From Fidelibacterota bacterium (lineage in GTDB: Bacteria > Fidelibacterota > Marinisomatia > SCGC-AAA003-L08 > JACNLC01), in NCBI GenBank assembly GCA_013204025.1, contig JABMOW010000088.1, positions 1 through 64,000 on the forward strand: a DNA stretch of 64,000 bases, in the 5' to 3' direction. Numbering within the stretch: position 1 is the stretch's first letter; each line of letters starts with the position of its first letter. This document shows, in pieces, positions 46,913-55,674 of the stretch. The notes beneath the pieces were generated by a model. The model worked only from the letters and a program-made list of their open reading frames with translations, searched no databases and was not told the DNA's origin. The position numbers were made by a program, and so were the translations under genes.

Positions 46913-48001
46913 CTACGATTTGGTCTTCATGAACATATAACCACCGATAAGTAAGAAAATAAAATTCCCCAACCATACTGATAGCCACGGTTCGATCATG
47001 CCTTTATATCCCATGGATTGTCCAAACTTGATTGCCCCATAATAAAGAAAAATCACAAAGATACTGACCCCGAGTCCCACAGCCATACTTGATCTTGGTC
47101 TTTGGACGGATAAGGATAACCCGAACAGGATCATGATAAAACTGCTGAACGCAAATGCAGGTTTAAAATGCAGATTGACAACCCATCTGGGATCTTTTAT
47201 CCCGTTTATATTCAGCCTATCCACGAAAGCGTCCAATTCCCAATAATTCATTTCTTCTGGTTTTACAGATTGTGCAGTCAGGTCAACCGGTGTGAAGTCC
47301 AGTGTCAGTAAGGAATCGCTTTCAAATAGCTGAAATTTTCGATTATCATCGGCCAGATCAGTTCTGACTCTCGAGACAGGTAGTCTCCATTTTTCCGTCG
47401 ATTCATCCCATGACATGGTGGGTGCGTCTAAACGACTTAGGATATTATTGTTTTCAAAAGTTTGAAGCGAAATGTTGTGGGCGGTGTTGGTTTTAAAATT
47501 GAACCTTTTTGTGTACAGGATTTTATTCTTTTCAACTTGTCGATAAATTTCGCGGCTTTTAACAGCGCGTTTTGATCTGGCACTTTGGAAATATTCTAGT
47601 TCAATTTCTGCTCGTTTATGCATGGAGGGAGCCACAACCAGGTTTTCAAAATAAAAACTAAAAACGATTGATAGAAATCCAATAAGGATTAATGAAATAG
47701 TGACTCGTTTTAGACTAATGCCGGAGGCTTTAATGGCGGTGAGCTCATTTCGTTTTTGCAATAATCCAAGACTGAACACGGTGGACAGTAGAAGCGCCAT
47801 GGGCATACCGATACTGATGTACCATGGTAAAGTATGAAAATAGTATTTAAAAATTTCATTTCTCGTAATATCAGTATCAATGAATTTATCCAAATGATCA
47901 ATGACGTCAACGATAATAAATATGGTCAAAAATGCGATCATCGATCCAATAAACTTCGAAACAAACTGGTTTATAATATATCTGTCCAGCAGTTTAATCA
48001 T
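46913..48001 (-). CDS. LptF/LptG-family permease
   Basis: 362 residues with three N-terminal membrane helices, a periplasmic beta-jellyroll (about 105-270), and three C-terminal helices (AFSSFIMILFGLSLSV near 280). It resembles the YjgP/YjgQ subunits of the lipopolysaccharide export ABC transporter. Only one is present here; the partner and LptB are elsewhere. The start has LLDRYIINQF, typical of LptG. It is convergent with the nucleotidyltransferase gene, with a 23-base gap and no obvious terminator. Confidence 0.87.
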   Translation of the reverse strand: MIKLLDRYIINQFVSKFIGSMIAFLTIFIIVDVIDHLDKFIDTDITRNEIFKYYFHTLPWYISIGMPMALLLSTVFSLGLLQKRNELTAIKASGISLKRVTISLILIGFLSIVFSFYFENLVVAPSMHKRAEIELEYFQSARSKRAVKSREIYRQVEKNKILYTKRFNFKTNTAHNISLQTFENNNILSRLDAPTMSWDESTEKWRLPVSRVRTDLADDNRKFQLFESDSLLTLDFTPVDLTAQSVKPEEMNYWELDAFVDRLNINGIKDPRWVVNLHFKPAFAFSSFIMILFGLSLSVQRPRSSMAVGLGVSIFVIFLYYGAIKFGQSMGYKGMIEPWLSVWLGNFIFLLIGGYMFMKTKS

Positions 48002-48185
48002 TTGCGATATTTTTCAATTTTTGTCTTCATGAGTACTATGGGTAATTTAGGAATATCATTGGATTAAATTTACTGGTTTCGTCCGTTGAATTATGGCAGA
48101 ATATTTCAAGTATTACTGTGGATGGTTTATTTCATCGTTTAGGTAACGAATTGGGTGGCTGCTATTTACTTTTCTAATCTGATAG
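48002..48185. other. Intergenic gap next to accessory island
   Basis: These 184 bases separate the LptG-like start from the HNH remnant. It is free of recognisable genes; a stop codon sits directly before the GTG of the HNH frame. The GC content and codon pattern rise from here on, suggesting the edge of foreign DNA. Confidence 0.35.
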
Positions 48186-48476
48186 GTGATCTTAAAACGG
48201 GCAGGTAATCAGTGTGAGGAGTGCGGCGTCGAAAACTACGCACTGGGCCGGCGAGATGATGCCGGTAAGTTTCACTATGAACCGGATAACTATAAACGTC
48301 AGCATTTAAAAATCATACTTACCATCGCACACTTGGATCACGCCATTACAAATAATCGGTTCAACAATTTACGTGCGTGGTGTCAATTTTGTCATCTGAA
48401 CTATGATCGGTCACACCATCAAATCACTCGAAAGTACGGGCAACTGGAAAAACAGATATCACTATGGCAGTTTTGA
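48186..48476 (+). CDS. HNH-nuclease-like protein, probably N-terminally truncated
   Basis: 96 residues: CEECG at residue 9-13, ILTIAHLDH near 44 and WCQFCHLNYDRSHH near 65, the Cys-x2-Cys...His...Cys-x2-Cys pattern of HNH endonucleases, with a zinc site and HLDH metal-site His. The usual family members start about 15-20 residues earlier with a NWKEIR-type helix, which is missing: the frame before the GTG is stopped at once. It is probably a fragment of a mobile or defence nuclease, in a region of decay. Confidence 0.5.
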   Translation: MILKRAGNQCEECGVENYALGRRDDAGKFHYEPDNYKRQHLKIILTIAHLDHAITNNRFNNLRAWCQFCHLNYDRSHHQITRKYGQLEKQISLWQF

Positions 48477-48488
48477 CATCAATTCGGT

Positions 48489-48641
48489 GTGTGTGCGCTT
48501 GTTGTGGTTCTCGCAGTGGATGGAGTCATTCTTTCATATGTGTCCAGTCAACCACCAGACACAATATACTATGCCGGAAGTTTCTCGACAATCTGGCTTG
48601 TGGCGGCAATTGCTTATCTACGATACAAAAAGTGGCTGTGA
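48489..48641 (+). CDS. Possible small membrane protein (50 residues) or remnant
   Basis: A GTG-initiated frame right after the HNH stop, in the same frame, would give a 50-residue product. It has two hydrophobic stretches (VCALVVVLAVDGVILSY and TIWLVAAIAYL) with a polar loop between them and a basic end (RYKKWL), which is a plausible two-helix membrane protein. There is no clear ribosome site, and the nearby sequence looks degenerate, so a fragment of a larger membrane protein is equally likely. Low confidence. Confidence 0.3.
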   Translation: MCALVVVLAVDGVILSYVSSQPPDTIYYAGSFSTIWLVAAIAYLRYKKWL

Positions 48642-48682
48642 TGATGAAAGTCAGATAGGATTGTTTTGAAATAAGTAAATTG

Positions 48683-49642
48683 TTATTCTAGGGGAAAGGT
48701 CCTTAATAATTCCAATGATTTCAAATTCCTAAAATAGAATTGTTCCATCCCATCATACTGATTTTTGAACCATCTAGAAATTCTTTTTATTTCTTCAGGT
48801 TTTTTATCATATGCAGTGCCAAATACAATTAGATCTTTATCTAGGTGAATCTCACCGAAACCTAAAGTTTCTAAATTCTCGATTGCATAGTCGAATCCCA
48901 AAAAGTAAATTTTTTCTGCCTCACTAATGAGTGACTTAATTTCACTATCTTCTTCAGATTTTCTCTCCTCACTAATTATATGAATATTATCCAAACAATC
49001 TCGATAATCCAAATCTTGAAGTTTCATATTATATAAATGTCTAGGTGTACTATCAATTGGATCTGAATCTAATTTGCAAATTTTACCATAGACATGAAGA
49101 AAATTAATTTTACTAAATTCTTTATTAATACTATGTGCATCAATGCTTGAGAATGAATTGGTTAAACACTGATGAAAGAAATATTCTAACGATCTATCAT
49201 AATTAAAAGTGATAAAAGAAATATTGTTATCAGATATATTATATTTGTCTGGCTCACGAAAATCTTCACACATTATATCAAATAAATGCGAATACCAATC
49301 GTCATCTCGAAGTTTCGGATCTGTTTGAATCTTACTTTCATACTCAAGGCGTTTTATAATTTTAATTATAGCAGTTTTTCCAATTTCAACATGATCTGGA
49401 TTTCGTGATAAAAAGCGATCAATCGAATTATTATAAGAATGCCTAAAGGTATTATCAAACTTTCTCACGGCATTTAGTATATCATCCCTGTCAGATCCTA
49501 CGATGCCGAGACGAATACACATCTCTTGCTGTATTTGAAAAAAATCTTTAATGATTAAATGTCTTAATCCTAATCCAGTGGGAAAGCCATAAGGCACGCT
49601 TGAGCCCGCTCCCAAAATAAAAACTGTTTTTTTTGTTATCAT
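48683..49642 (-). CDS. SIR2-like domain protein (probable defence NADase)
   Basis: 319 residues with the SIR2 NAD-binding start VFILGAGSSVPYGFPTG (residues 7-23), FITFNYDRSLEYF near 145 carrying the Asn of the NAD site, FLHVYGKI near 180 carrying the candidate catalytic His, and IYFLGFDYAIENL near 250. Stand-alone SIR2-like proteins of this type commonly act as NAD-depleting effectors of antiphage systems (established for several families). It starts with ATG after GGAG at six bases. It is the last gene of the HEPN-small ORF set and sits on AT-richer DNA than its flanks. Confidence 0.75.
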   Translation of the reverse strand: MITKKTVFILGAGSSVPYGFPTGLGLRHLIIKDFFQIQQEMCIRLGIVGSDRDDILNAVRKFDNTFRHSYNNSIDRFLSRNPDHVEIGKTAIIKIIKRLEYESKIQTDPKLRDDDWYSHLFDIMCEDFREPDKYNISDNNISFITFNYDRSLEYFFHQCLTNSFSSIDAHSINKEFSKINFLHVYGKICKLDSDPIDSTPRHLYNMKLQDLDYRDCLDNIHIISEERKSEEDSEIKSLISEAEKIYFLGFDYAIENLETLGFGEIHLDKDLIVFGTAYDKKPEEIKRISRWFKNQYDGMEQFYFRNLKSLELLRTFPLE

Positions 49643-49661
49643 CAGAGCTCCAAATTATATT

Positions 49662-49781
49662 TTATTTCCCCTTAATACTACTGATTATATCAGTTATACC
49701 TTCTATCCCATCTATTGTAACAGTTATTTGTCCTGGATCGGTAACGAGATTCGAAAATATAATTATATTAAAGGTCTCCAT
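49662..49781 (-). CDS. Small coupled ORF between HEPN and SIR2 genes (39 residues)
   Basis: The frame runs from an ATG that shares bases with the TGA of the HEPN-wHTH gene (TGATG) to a TAA, ending 20 bases before the SIR2 start. The product would begin METFNIIIFS and end SIKGK, with a glycine-rich mid part (PGQITVTIDGIEGITD). The stop-start overlap suggests translational coupling. It is too short to assign to a family; it may be a regulator, an antitoxin, or merely an open frame. Absent from standard gene calls because of length. Confidence 0.4.
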   Translation of the reverse strand: METFNIIIFSNLVTDPGQITVTIDGIEGITDIISSIKGK

Positions 49782-51034
49782 CAACTTTTCAGACCGTTAG
49801 ATGTAGTGGTTCCATTTTCTACTATTTTTCCATATACTTGTTGTTTGAAAACACCTCTATTGATAAATACTTGTATAGCAGTCGAAACAACTTTGTTTTT
49901 CAACTTAAGCTTTTCAGCAACCTTTTTATGAATTCCTGATACCCAAGGTTGCTCTGGAAGTTGTTGTAATATTAATTCTAAAGTGTCCTCATCTATGTAA
50001 GATTTTCGTTTTCTTTCAGCCCTATTGATCGATTCATTTATGTCAACATTCTCAATTATTCGTATTTTTATTATCTTCTTTTGTTGAAAAAATTTCAGTT
50101 TAGAATAATATGCTCTTATTTGTCTACATGTTCCATCAAGTATTAATTCAAATTCATTTTCAGACAACACTGTTTTACTAGAAAGTATGTTTTTTAAAAC
50201 TTCAAATTCATCGTTAACCCAAAATTCAAACTCATTATTCAAAAAATCAAGATCCAAATCAGATTCTAATATTTCTATATGACATTTTAGATGTCTATCA
50301 ATAGAAGATTGTGCAATACTAGAAGTTGTTAATTCTCTAAGCCTATTTGACACCAATTCATGAGTCAGGTTTGCAAAGGCTTTGATGTCAATAATGCAAT
50401 CCGTTAGATATTCACTATCTATGGAGATACCACCCTTATTTGTTATATTATATTTTTTTCGAAATTGAAAGTCAGTTCTTCCAAGTTTATGCACGATCAT
50501 GTGTCTAATATCATGATATTCTGTCATTTTGAGTTTGCCAGGCGGTATGCTTATAATATCAATTTTTAACATAATCTTATAAGCTTTGATAATTTCTTTA
50601 AAACCTCCAGAAGATAATTTCCTGCATTCTTTATTAATGATTTGGTTAAATAAATCTGATTTACTCTTAATTGATAAAAGTTGAGACTGCGTGTAATTAT
50701 GGATTTTAGAGTTATCCTTAAAAGGATTTTTAGTAATTATGAATATGTCTCTAAAAATATCAATAAGAAAAACTTCTAATGCAGAAATTGCACGAACCAA
50801 GGTTTGTTGATTTAGTGTTTCTTCAAGAAGATAGAATCTACGTTTTTTAAAACTATCAAATTCACTTGATCTTGTGTCAAATTCATTATTTTCAAGATAT
50901 TGCCTATGCTCTTTATCTTCAACGAAATTTCTTAATGCTACAATTTTATTAAAGGCAAAATTTGTAGAATTTAGAAAATTCAAGAGTTCTTTTATCTGAC
51001 TATTAAAAATTCTATATGCTTTAAGATATTCCAT
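49781..51034 (-). CDS. HEPN-domain protein with C-terminal winged helix
   Basis: About 417 residues. The N-terminal 230 residues are helical, and carry the HEPN RNase motif R-x4-H as RHMIVH (R177-H182, numbered from the ATG at 51034), followed by KLGRTDFQFRKKYN. The C-terminal part ends in a winged-helix-like GIHKKVAEKLKLKNKVVSTAIQ (about 370-395). HEPN proteins are usually metal-independent RNases or their scaffolds in toxin-antitoxin and defence systems. The ATG at 51034 has GGGAG six bases upstream and is preferred over 51046. Its neighbour is the SIR2-like gene. Confidence 0.7.
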   Translation of the reverse strand: MEYLKAYRIFNSQIKELLNFLNSTNFAFNKIVALRNFVEDKEHRQYLENNEFDTRSSEFDSFKKRRFYLLEETLNQQTLVRAISALEVFLIDIFRDIFIITKNPFKDNSKIHNYTQSQLLSIKSKSDLFNQIINKECRKLSSGGFKEIIKAYKIMLKIDIISIPPGKLKMTEYHDIRHMIVHKLGRTDFQFRKKYNITNKGGISIDSEYLTDCIIDIKAFANLTHELVSNRLRELTTSSIAQSSIDRHLKCHIEILESDLDLDFLNNEFEFWVNDEFEVLKNILSSKTVLSENEFELILDGTCRQIRAYYSKLKFFQQKKIIKIRIIENVDINESINRAERKRKSYIDEDTLELILQQLPEQPWVSGIHKKVAEKLKLKNKVVSTAIQVFINRGVFKQQVYGKIVENGTTTSNGLKS

Positions 51035-51151
51035 TTTTTCTCCCATGAAGTTTAACCCTCCAATAAATGAATAATTATTTTAACCACTAAGACAATTATA
51101 AATATTGTATTAGTGATTTGTTAGATTGTCTGGTAGCTATAAATTACCACT

Positions 51152-51349
51152 ATGATGTGGTTTTTCAATAAATCAAAAGAGATCATCGACGTACAGGTAA
51201 AAGTACTGGCAGAAACACCAAAGGCTTATCTGATCGAGGTTAACGGGCGAAAAGTGTAGTACCCAAAAAGCTGGTTGATTAAACTGAAAGATATACCGGG
51301 AGAGAATGGGGGACTAAAGAGGCTCTACACCACCGAAGAAAAGAAATAG
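51152..51349 (+). pseudogene. Small gene interrupted by an in-frame amber codon
   Basis: A frame opens with ATGATG at 51152 and would code MMWFFNKSKEI... through ...YLIEVNGRKV, hits TAG at 51257, and then continues YPKSWLIKLKDI... to a second TAG at 51347. Bacterial proteins of this type usually have W after RKV (RKVW-PKS), so TAG probably replaced TGG. Whether an upstream or downstream fragment is still expressed is unknown. Function of the family is not known to me. Confidence 0.45.
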
Positions 51350-51561
51350 CAGAATCAATGTCACATGGCATCATCACCGAAACCCTGAATTAATATTTCA
51401 AGGATTTCCCTAAATATCGTATTTTCATTCATTGTGTTTATAAAGAATATTCATTTTTTGTTTCCTCATATTCGATTTGAGAATTCTTGTTTTTCAATTT
51501 CTATGACAATTTCATGGAGCGCAATCAAGGTCACCACCATAATTCACGAAGGAGTGGTTAT
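51350..51561. other. Upstream region of the dockerin gene array
   Basis: These 212 bases lie between the broken gene and the first dockerin gene. AAGGAG just before 51562 is a clear ribosome site. The rest is AT-rich and likely holds the promoter for the three-gene array, but I could not fix its boxes. Confidence 0.35.
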
Positions 51562-53607
51562 ATGACCGCATCAATATACCCAAAGCAACTTGCAGTCGTT
51601 CTCACGATCGTGATGAGCACGTTTTCGTTTGCAGTCCAGGTCACCTTCCAAGTCGATATGCAATATCAGGACGTCTCCCCGGATGGTGTTCATATCGCTG
51701 GTGGATTCCAAGGGTGGGATTCTGCTGCCAGTGAGTGTACGCTGGTGAACGATGCGATTTATGCCGCCACATTTGAGTTAAATCCGGGTGATTACCACGA
51801 TTTTAAGTACATCAATGGGAACTACTGGGATACCGCTGAAGGTGTTCAACGTAACATCACCGTTCCGGCTGAAGATACCATTCTCGATCCAGTTTTTTTT
51901 AATGATTATGAAATTGTGGAAGGATCTGAACCGGTAAACGTCACTTTTCATCTGAACACATCAACAATGCCCGGTTATTCAGATTCCACCAACACCATTG
52001 TTATCCGTGGCAATCTCAACGGTTGGTCTGGAAACGATTGGGAGCTAATAAATATAGGTGGTGACTATTGGTCTTATACGACAGTCGCACCTCTTGAACC
52101 GGGTAACTATGAATACAAGTATGTAAACTTGGGACTTGCAGGAGATGAATGGGAATCTACAAATAACCGTTACCTGGTAGTTACTGGAATTGATGGTGAT
52201 CAGGAATTGCCAATAGACTATTTTAGTGCTTTAGGACCTCCATATATTGAAACTGATGGTCTTGATGTTTACTTCAGAGTATCCGCGATGAGTATTCTAT
52301 GTTACGAAAGTGAAGATCTGTTTGTAGCTGGGTCTTTTGAAGGTTGGACGGGGATATTAATGACCAACGAAGGATCAGGAGATATTTGGGGATTGTCGTA
52401 TAGCTTTGAAACCCCAACAGAAATCGATTATCGGTATCGGCATGGGATTGATGGATGGGAATCTTCTGGCATTGAGCGATTTGCAAACATTACTCGGGAT
52501 ACCACACTTGCATTAGTGTATTTTAATAACTATTATTATTATGATAGTCCGCCCGAATATAATATTACCTTTCAGGTTGATTTGACTGGTTGGTTGGATG
52601 AACAAAGTGAAGCCGGTATACCGATGTTTAGCTCCTCTCGTGGTGATACTTTAGAAGTTTTGGGCAATTTCAATGATTGGAATGATACTGATGTCGCCCA
52701 TAGTGTGATGACCCGTCAGCCGGGGACAACTAATTTCTATTTGTCGCTGGAATCCGCATGGTGCTTGGGCTATCTAATAGAGCACGAGTATGAGTACAAG
52801 TACTTCATCAAACACAGTCCTGAATCCATATTTTTATTTGAATCAGAATACGGGCTTATGTATCCTGACATGGGTTGGGAGGAATCTCCACAAAATGGTG
52901 GATCCAACCGCACGTTCAATCTTGGTTATTCAGAAAATGATATCTATCATTTGCCTATGGCAGGATATTATGATCTTCCGGCAGAGGGTACGATCCCCGC
53001 AGGACAGCAGATTATCACCACTTATACCATTGATATGAGTGATGCGGACACGTCCGGGTTTGTACCTGGTGATGAAGTGAGACTGATACTGAAGGACAAG
53101 TGGACAAATTATCTTCAAGGGTTTGGTGATGAGGCTCCAACAATAGCATCTGATAATGGTGACGGTACCTATACTGCAATAGTGACGCTGACAGGTCCAG
53201 CGCCTTGGCATACTCTCTATGTTTGGGAATTTGTAAATGCAGATACGACCATGCAAGAAGGTGGGGGATTGGGCTACGGCAAGTATCGAGTGCGATACAT
53301 GTGTCCATCAGAAGGTGTTTGGAGCGATTGGGATTACCCCATTGATATCTGGACAGAAGAACCCCCGCTTTTTGTGGAAGATTATCAATCCGCTTTTGAG
53401 TGCCTTGGCGCTTGTTTGACGGATGGAGATGTGACTGGTGACGGTACCCTAAATATTCTTGATATTGTGGCGATGGTCTATCATATTCTGGATATCGAAC
53501 CTTTACTGGATGACATGATTTGTCATGGGGATATGGATACGAACGAGAGCATTAACATTATTGATATTGTGATCATGGTTGACTTTATTTTGGGCTTAAG
53601 TTATTAA
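51562..53607 (+). CDS. Secreted multi-module protein with dockerin-type tail (array copy 1)
   Basis: 681 residues from the ATG at 51562 (AAGGAG upstream), chosen because copies 2 and 3 start at the same MTxSxxxKQ point. A signal peptide (LAVVLTIVMSTFSFAV) leads to about five E-set/CBM-like modules: VTFQVDMQYQ at 30, VNVTFHLNTST near 127, VYFRVSAMSI near 232, ITFQVDLTGW near 333 and ITTYTIDMSD near 490, most with a G-x-F-x-GW turn like starch-binding domains. The tail (GDVTGDGTLNILDIVAMV, then GDMDTNESINIIDIVIMV) is a dockerin-type pair of calcium loops. It is a cell-surface or secreted glycan-binding protein by inference. Confidence 0.75.
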   Translation: MTASIYPKQLAVVLTIVMSTFSFAVQVTFQVDMQYQDVSPDGVHIAGGFQGWDSAASECTLVNDAIYAATFELNPGDYHDFKYINGNYWDTAEGVQRNITVPAEDTILDPVFFNDYEIVEGSEPVNVTFHLNTSTMPGYSDSTNTIVIRGNLNGWSGNDWELINIGGDYWSYTTVAPLEPGNYEYKYVNLGLAGDEWESTNNRYLVVTGIDGDQELPIDYFSALGPPYIETDGLDVYFRVSAMSILCYESEDLFVAGSFEGWTGILMTNEGSGDIWGLSYSFETPTEIDYRYRHGIDGWESSGIERFANITRDTTLALVYFNNYYYYDSPPEYNITFQVDLTGWLDEQSEAGIPMFSSSRGDTLEVLGNFNDWNDTDVAHSVMTRQPGTTNFYLSLESAWCLGYLIEHEYEYKYFIKHSPESIFLFESEYGLMYPDMGWEESPQNGGSNRTFNLGYSENDIYHLPMAGYYDLPAEGTIPAGQQIITTYTIDMSDADTSGFVPGDEVRLILKDKWTNYLQGFGDEAPTIASDNGDGTYTAIVTLTGPAPWHTLYVWEFVNADTTMQEGGGLGYGKYRVRYMCPSEGVWSDWDYPIDIWTEEPPLFVEDYQSAFECLGACLTDGDVTGDGTLNILDIVAMVYHILDIEPLLDDMICHGDMDTNESINIIDIVIMVDFILGLSY

Positions 53608-53622
53608 ATCAGAGGTATTTAT

Positions 53623-55659
53623 ATGACGGTATCAACGCATCTAAAACAAATGACCGTTATTCTCATGATCGTGATGAGCACGTTTTCGTTTGCTGTCCAG
53701 ATCACCTTCCAAGTGGATATGCAATTTCAGGACGTCTCCCCGGATGGTGTACACATTGCTGGTACGTTCCAGGGGTGGAATCCTGAAGCCAGTGAGTGCA
53801 CGCTGGTGAGCGATGCGATTTATGCCGCCACATTTGAGTTAAATCCGGGCGATTACCACGAATACAAGTTCGTCAATGGGAATGCCTGGGGCACCGATGA
53901 AAACGTTCAACGTAATATTACCGTTCCTGCGGAAAATACCATTCTCGATCCGGTCTTTTTTAATGATTATGAAGTTGTGGAAGGATCTGAACCGGTAAAC
54001 GTCACTTTTCATCTGAACACGTCCACGATGCCCGGTTGGACTGATTCTACCCACTCTATTGTTATCCGTGGCAATCTCAACGGTTGGGGCGGTAACAATT
54101 GGGAATTGATGAATGTGGGTGGTGATTATTGGTCCTATACGACAGTCACACCACTTGATCCGGGTAATTATGAATATAAATATGTAAATCTTGCCATAAC
54201 CGGGGACGAGTGGGAATCAACTGATAATCGATACCTGATAGTCACCGGTTTAGATGGCGATCAGCATCAACCAATCGACTACTTCAATGCAGAGGGTCCT
54301 CCATATGTTGAGACGGATGGTCTTGATGTTTACTTCAGGGTATCCACGTTGAGTATTTGTGACTATGCTGGCGAGGATATGTTTCTTGCCGGGTCCTTTG
54401 AAGGTTGGACTGGGATATTAATGACAGATGAAGGAACTGGTGAGTTCTGGGGATTATCTTACAGTTTCGACGTCCCTACTCATGTGGAATACAAATTTCA
54501 GTATGGAATCGGTGGGTGGGAAGGTATAGACAATCGGATTGCAGATATCACACAGGATACAACTTTGGCATTTGTCTGGTGGTATGCTCCATGGGACCCC
54601 CCTCCACTTGTTGTAACAAAGATGGTGATCTTCCAAGTTGATATGACAGAATGGTTGGATGAGGAAGGTTCAACAGGAATGCCAGTATTCAGTTTTTCAC
54701 GTAATGATACTATTGAAGTCCGAGGCGGATTCAATGGCTGGAATGACAATGATCCCGCTATCAGCGTTATGGTACGTCAACCGGGAACCAATATTTTTAG
54801 TCTGCCGGTATCCATCACCAATTATTCCAGTCTTACGAATGAGTACAGGTACTTCATCAAACACAGTGCAGAATCAGTGTCGCAACTTGAATCTGAATAT
54901 GGCCCGTTGTATCCTGACATGGGTTGGGGAGACTCACCACAGTATGGTGGTTCCAACAGAACATTCAGCTTGGGTGATACAGATGATGATATCTATCAGT
55001 TGCCTTTGGCAGGATATTATGATCTTCCAGTAGGCGGAACGATCCCCACCGGACAGCAGATTATCACCACTTACACTATTGATATGAGTGACGCTGGTAC
55101 GTCCGGTTTTGTACCCGGGGATGAAGTGAGATTAGTTTTAAAGGACAAGTGGACAAATTATCTTCAAGGGTTTAGTTATGTGTCTTCGACGGTTGCATCA
55201 GATAATGGTGACGGTACCTATACTGCAATAGTGACGCTGACAGGTCCAGCGCCTTGGCATACTCTCTATGTCTGGGAGTTTGAAGGTGCGAACTTGAGCG
55301 TGCAAGAAGGTGGCGGATTCGATTACGGTAAGTATCGAGTGCGGTATATGTGTCCATCAGATGGTGTTTGGGGCGACTGGGAATACCCTGTTGATATCTG
55401 GACAGAAGATCCACCGTTGTTGGTTGAGGATTTCCAGGGCGCACTTGAGTGTCTGGGAGCCTGCATTGCTGACGGAGATGTAAACGGTGACGGTACCGTT
55501 GATGTTTCGGACATTGTTGAACTTATATGTAGTTTATTGATAATTGATTGCTTCATTACAGGAGACTTGGTTTGTCAGGCTGATTTGGATGGCAGTGGTA
55601 GTCTTGATATTCTGGATATCGTGATCATGGTTGACATCATTCTGAACTCAAGTAATTAA
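53623..55659 (+). CDS. Secreted multi-module protein with dockerin-type tail (array copy 2)
   Basis: 678 residues, the same plan as copy 1: signal peptide (MTVILMIVMSTFSFAV), five CBM/E-set-like modules, and a dockerin tail with GDVNGDGTVDVSDIVELI and ADLDGSGSLDILDIVIMV, both with well-kept calcium-loop residues. It starts 15 bases after copy 1, without a terminator, so all three copies may be one transcript. Long exact DNA matches to copy 1 (for example the GDGTYTAIVTLTGPAPWHT-coding block near 55200) show recent duplication or gene conversion. Confidence 0.75.
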   Translation: MTVSTHLKQMTVILMIVMSTFSFAVQITFQVDMQFQDVSPDGVHIAGTFQGWNPEASECTLVSDAIYAATFELNPGDYHEYKFVNGNAWGTDENVQRNITVPAENTILDPVFFNDYEVVEGSEPVNVTFHLNTSTMPGWTDSTHSIVIRGNLNGWGGNNWELMNVGGDYWSYTTVTPLDPGNYEYKYVNLAITGDEWESTDNRYLIVTGLDGDQHQPIDYFNAEGPPYVETDGLDVYFRVSTLSICDYAGEDMFLAGSFEGWTGILMTDEGTGEFWGLSYSFDVPTHVEYKFQYGIGGWEGIDNRIADITQDTTLAFVWWYAPWDPPPLVVTKMVIFQVDMTEWLDEEGSTGMPVFSFSRNDTIEVRGGFNGWNDNDPAISVMVRQPGTNIFSLPVSITNYSSLTNEYRYFIKHSAESVSQLESEYGPLYPDMGWGDSPQYGGSNRTFSLGDTDDDIYQLPLAGYYDLPVGGTIPTGQQIITTYTIDMSDAGTSGFVPGDEVRLVLKDKWTNYLQGFSYVSSTVASDNGDGTYTAIVTLTGPAPWHTLYVWEFEGANLSVQEGGGFDYGKYRVRYMCPSDGVWGDWEYPVDIWTEDPPLLVEDFQGALECLGACIADGDVNGDGTVDVSDIVELICSLLIIDCFITGDLVCQADLDGSGSLDILDIVIMVDIILNSSN

Positions 55660-55674
55660 ATCGGGAGGAATTAT

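Noticed and set aside
48464-48658. Cys-rich frame overlapping the HNH remnant's end
   Set aside because: It overlaps the HNH frame in another phase, has random-looking composition and is outcompeted by the hydrophobic frame at 48489-48641.
51257-51259. Amber read-through (pyrrolysine or other recoding)
   Set aside because: The most likely explanation is a single-base change from TGG; no pyl genes or downstream recoding structure are visible.
53015-53308. Minus-strand open frames inside the dockerin genes (also near 55172-55444 and 57125-57493)
   Set aside because: They recur only because the three plus-strand genes are near-identical there; low-complexity His/Tyr-rich translation and no start signals.
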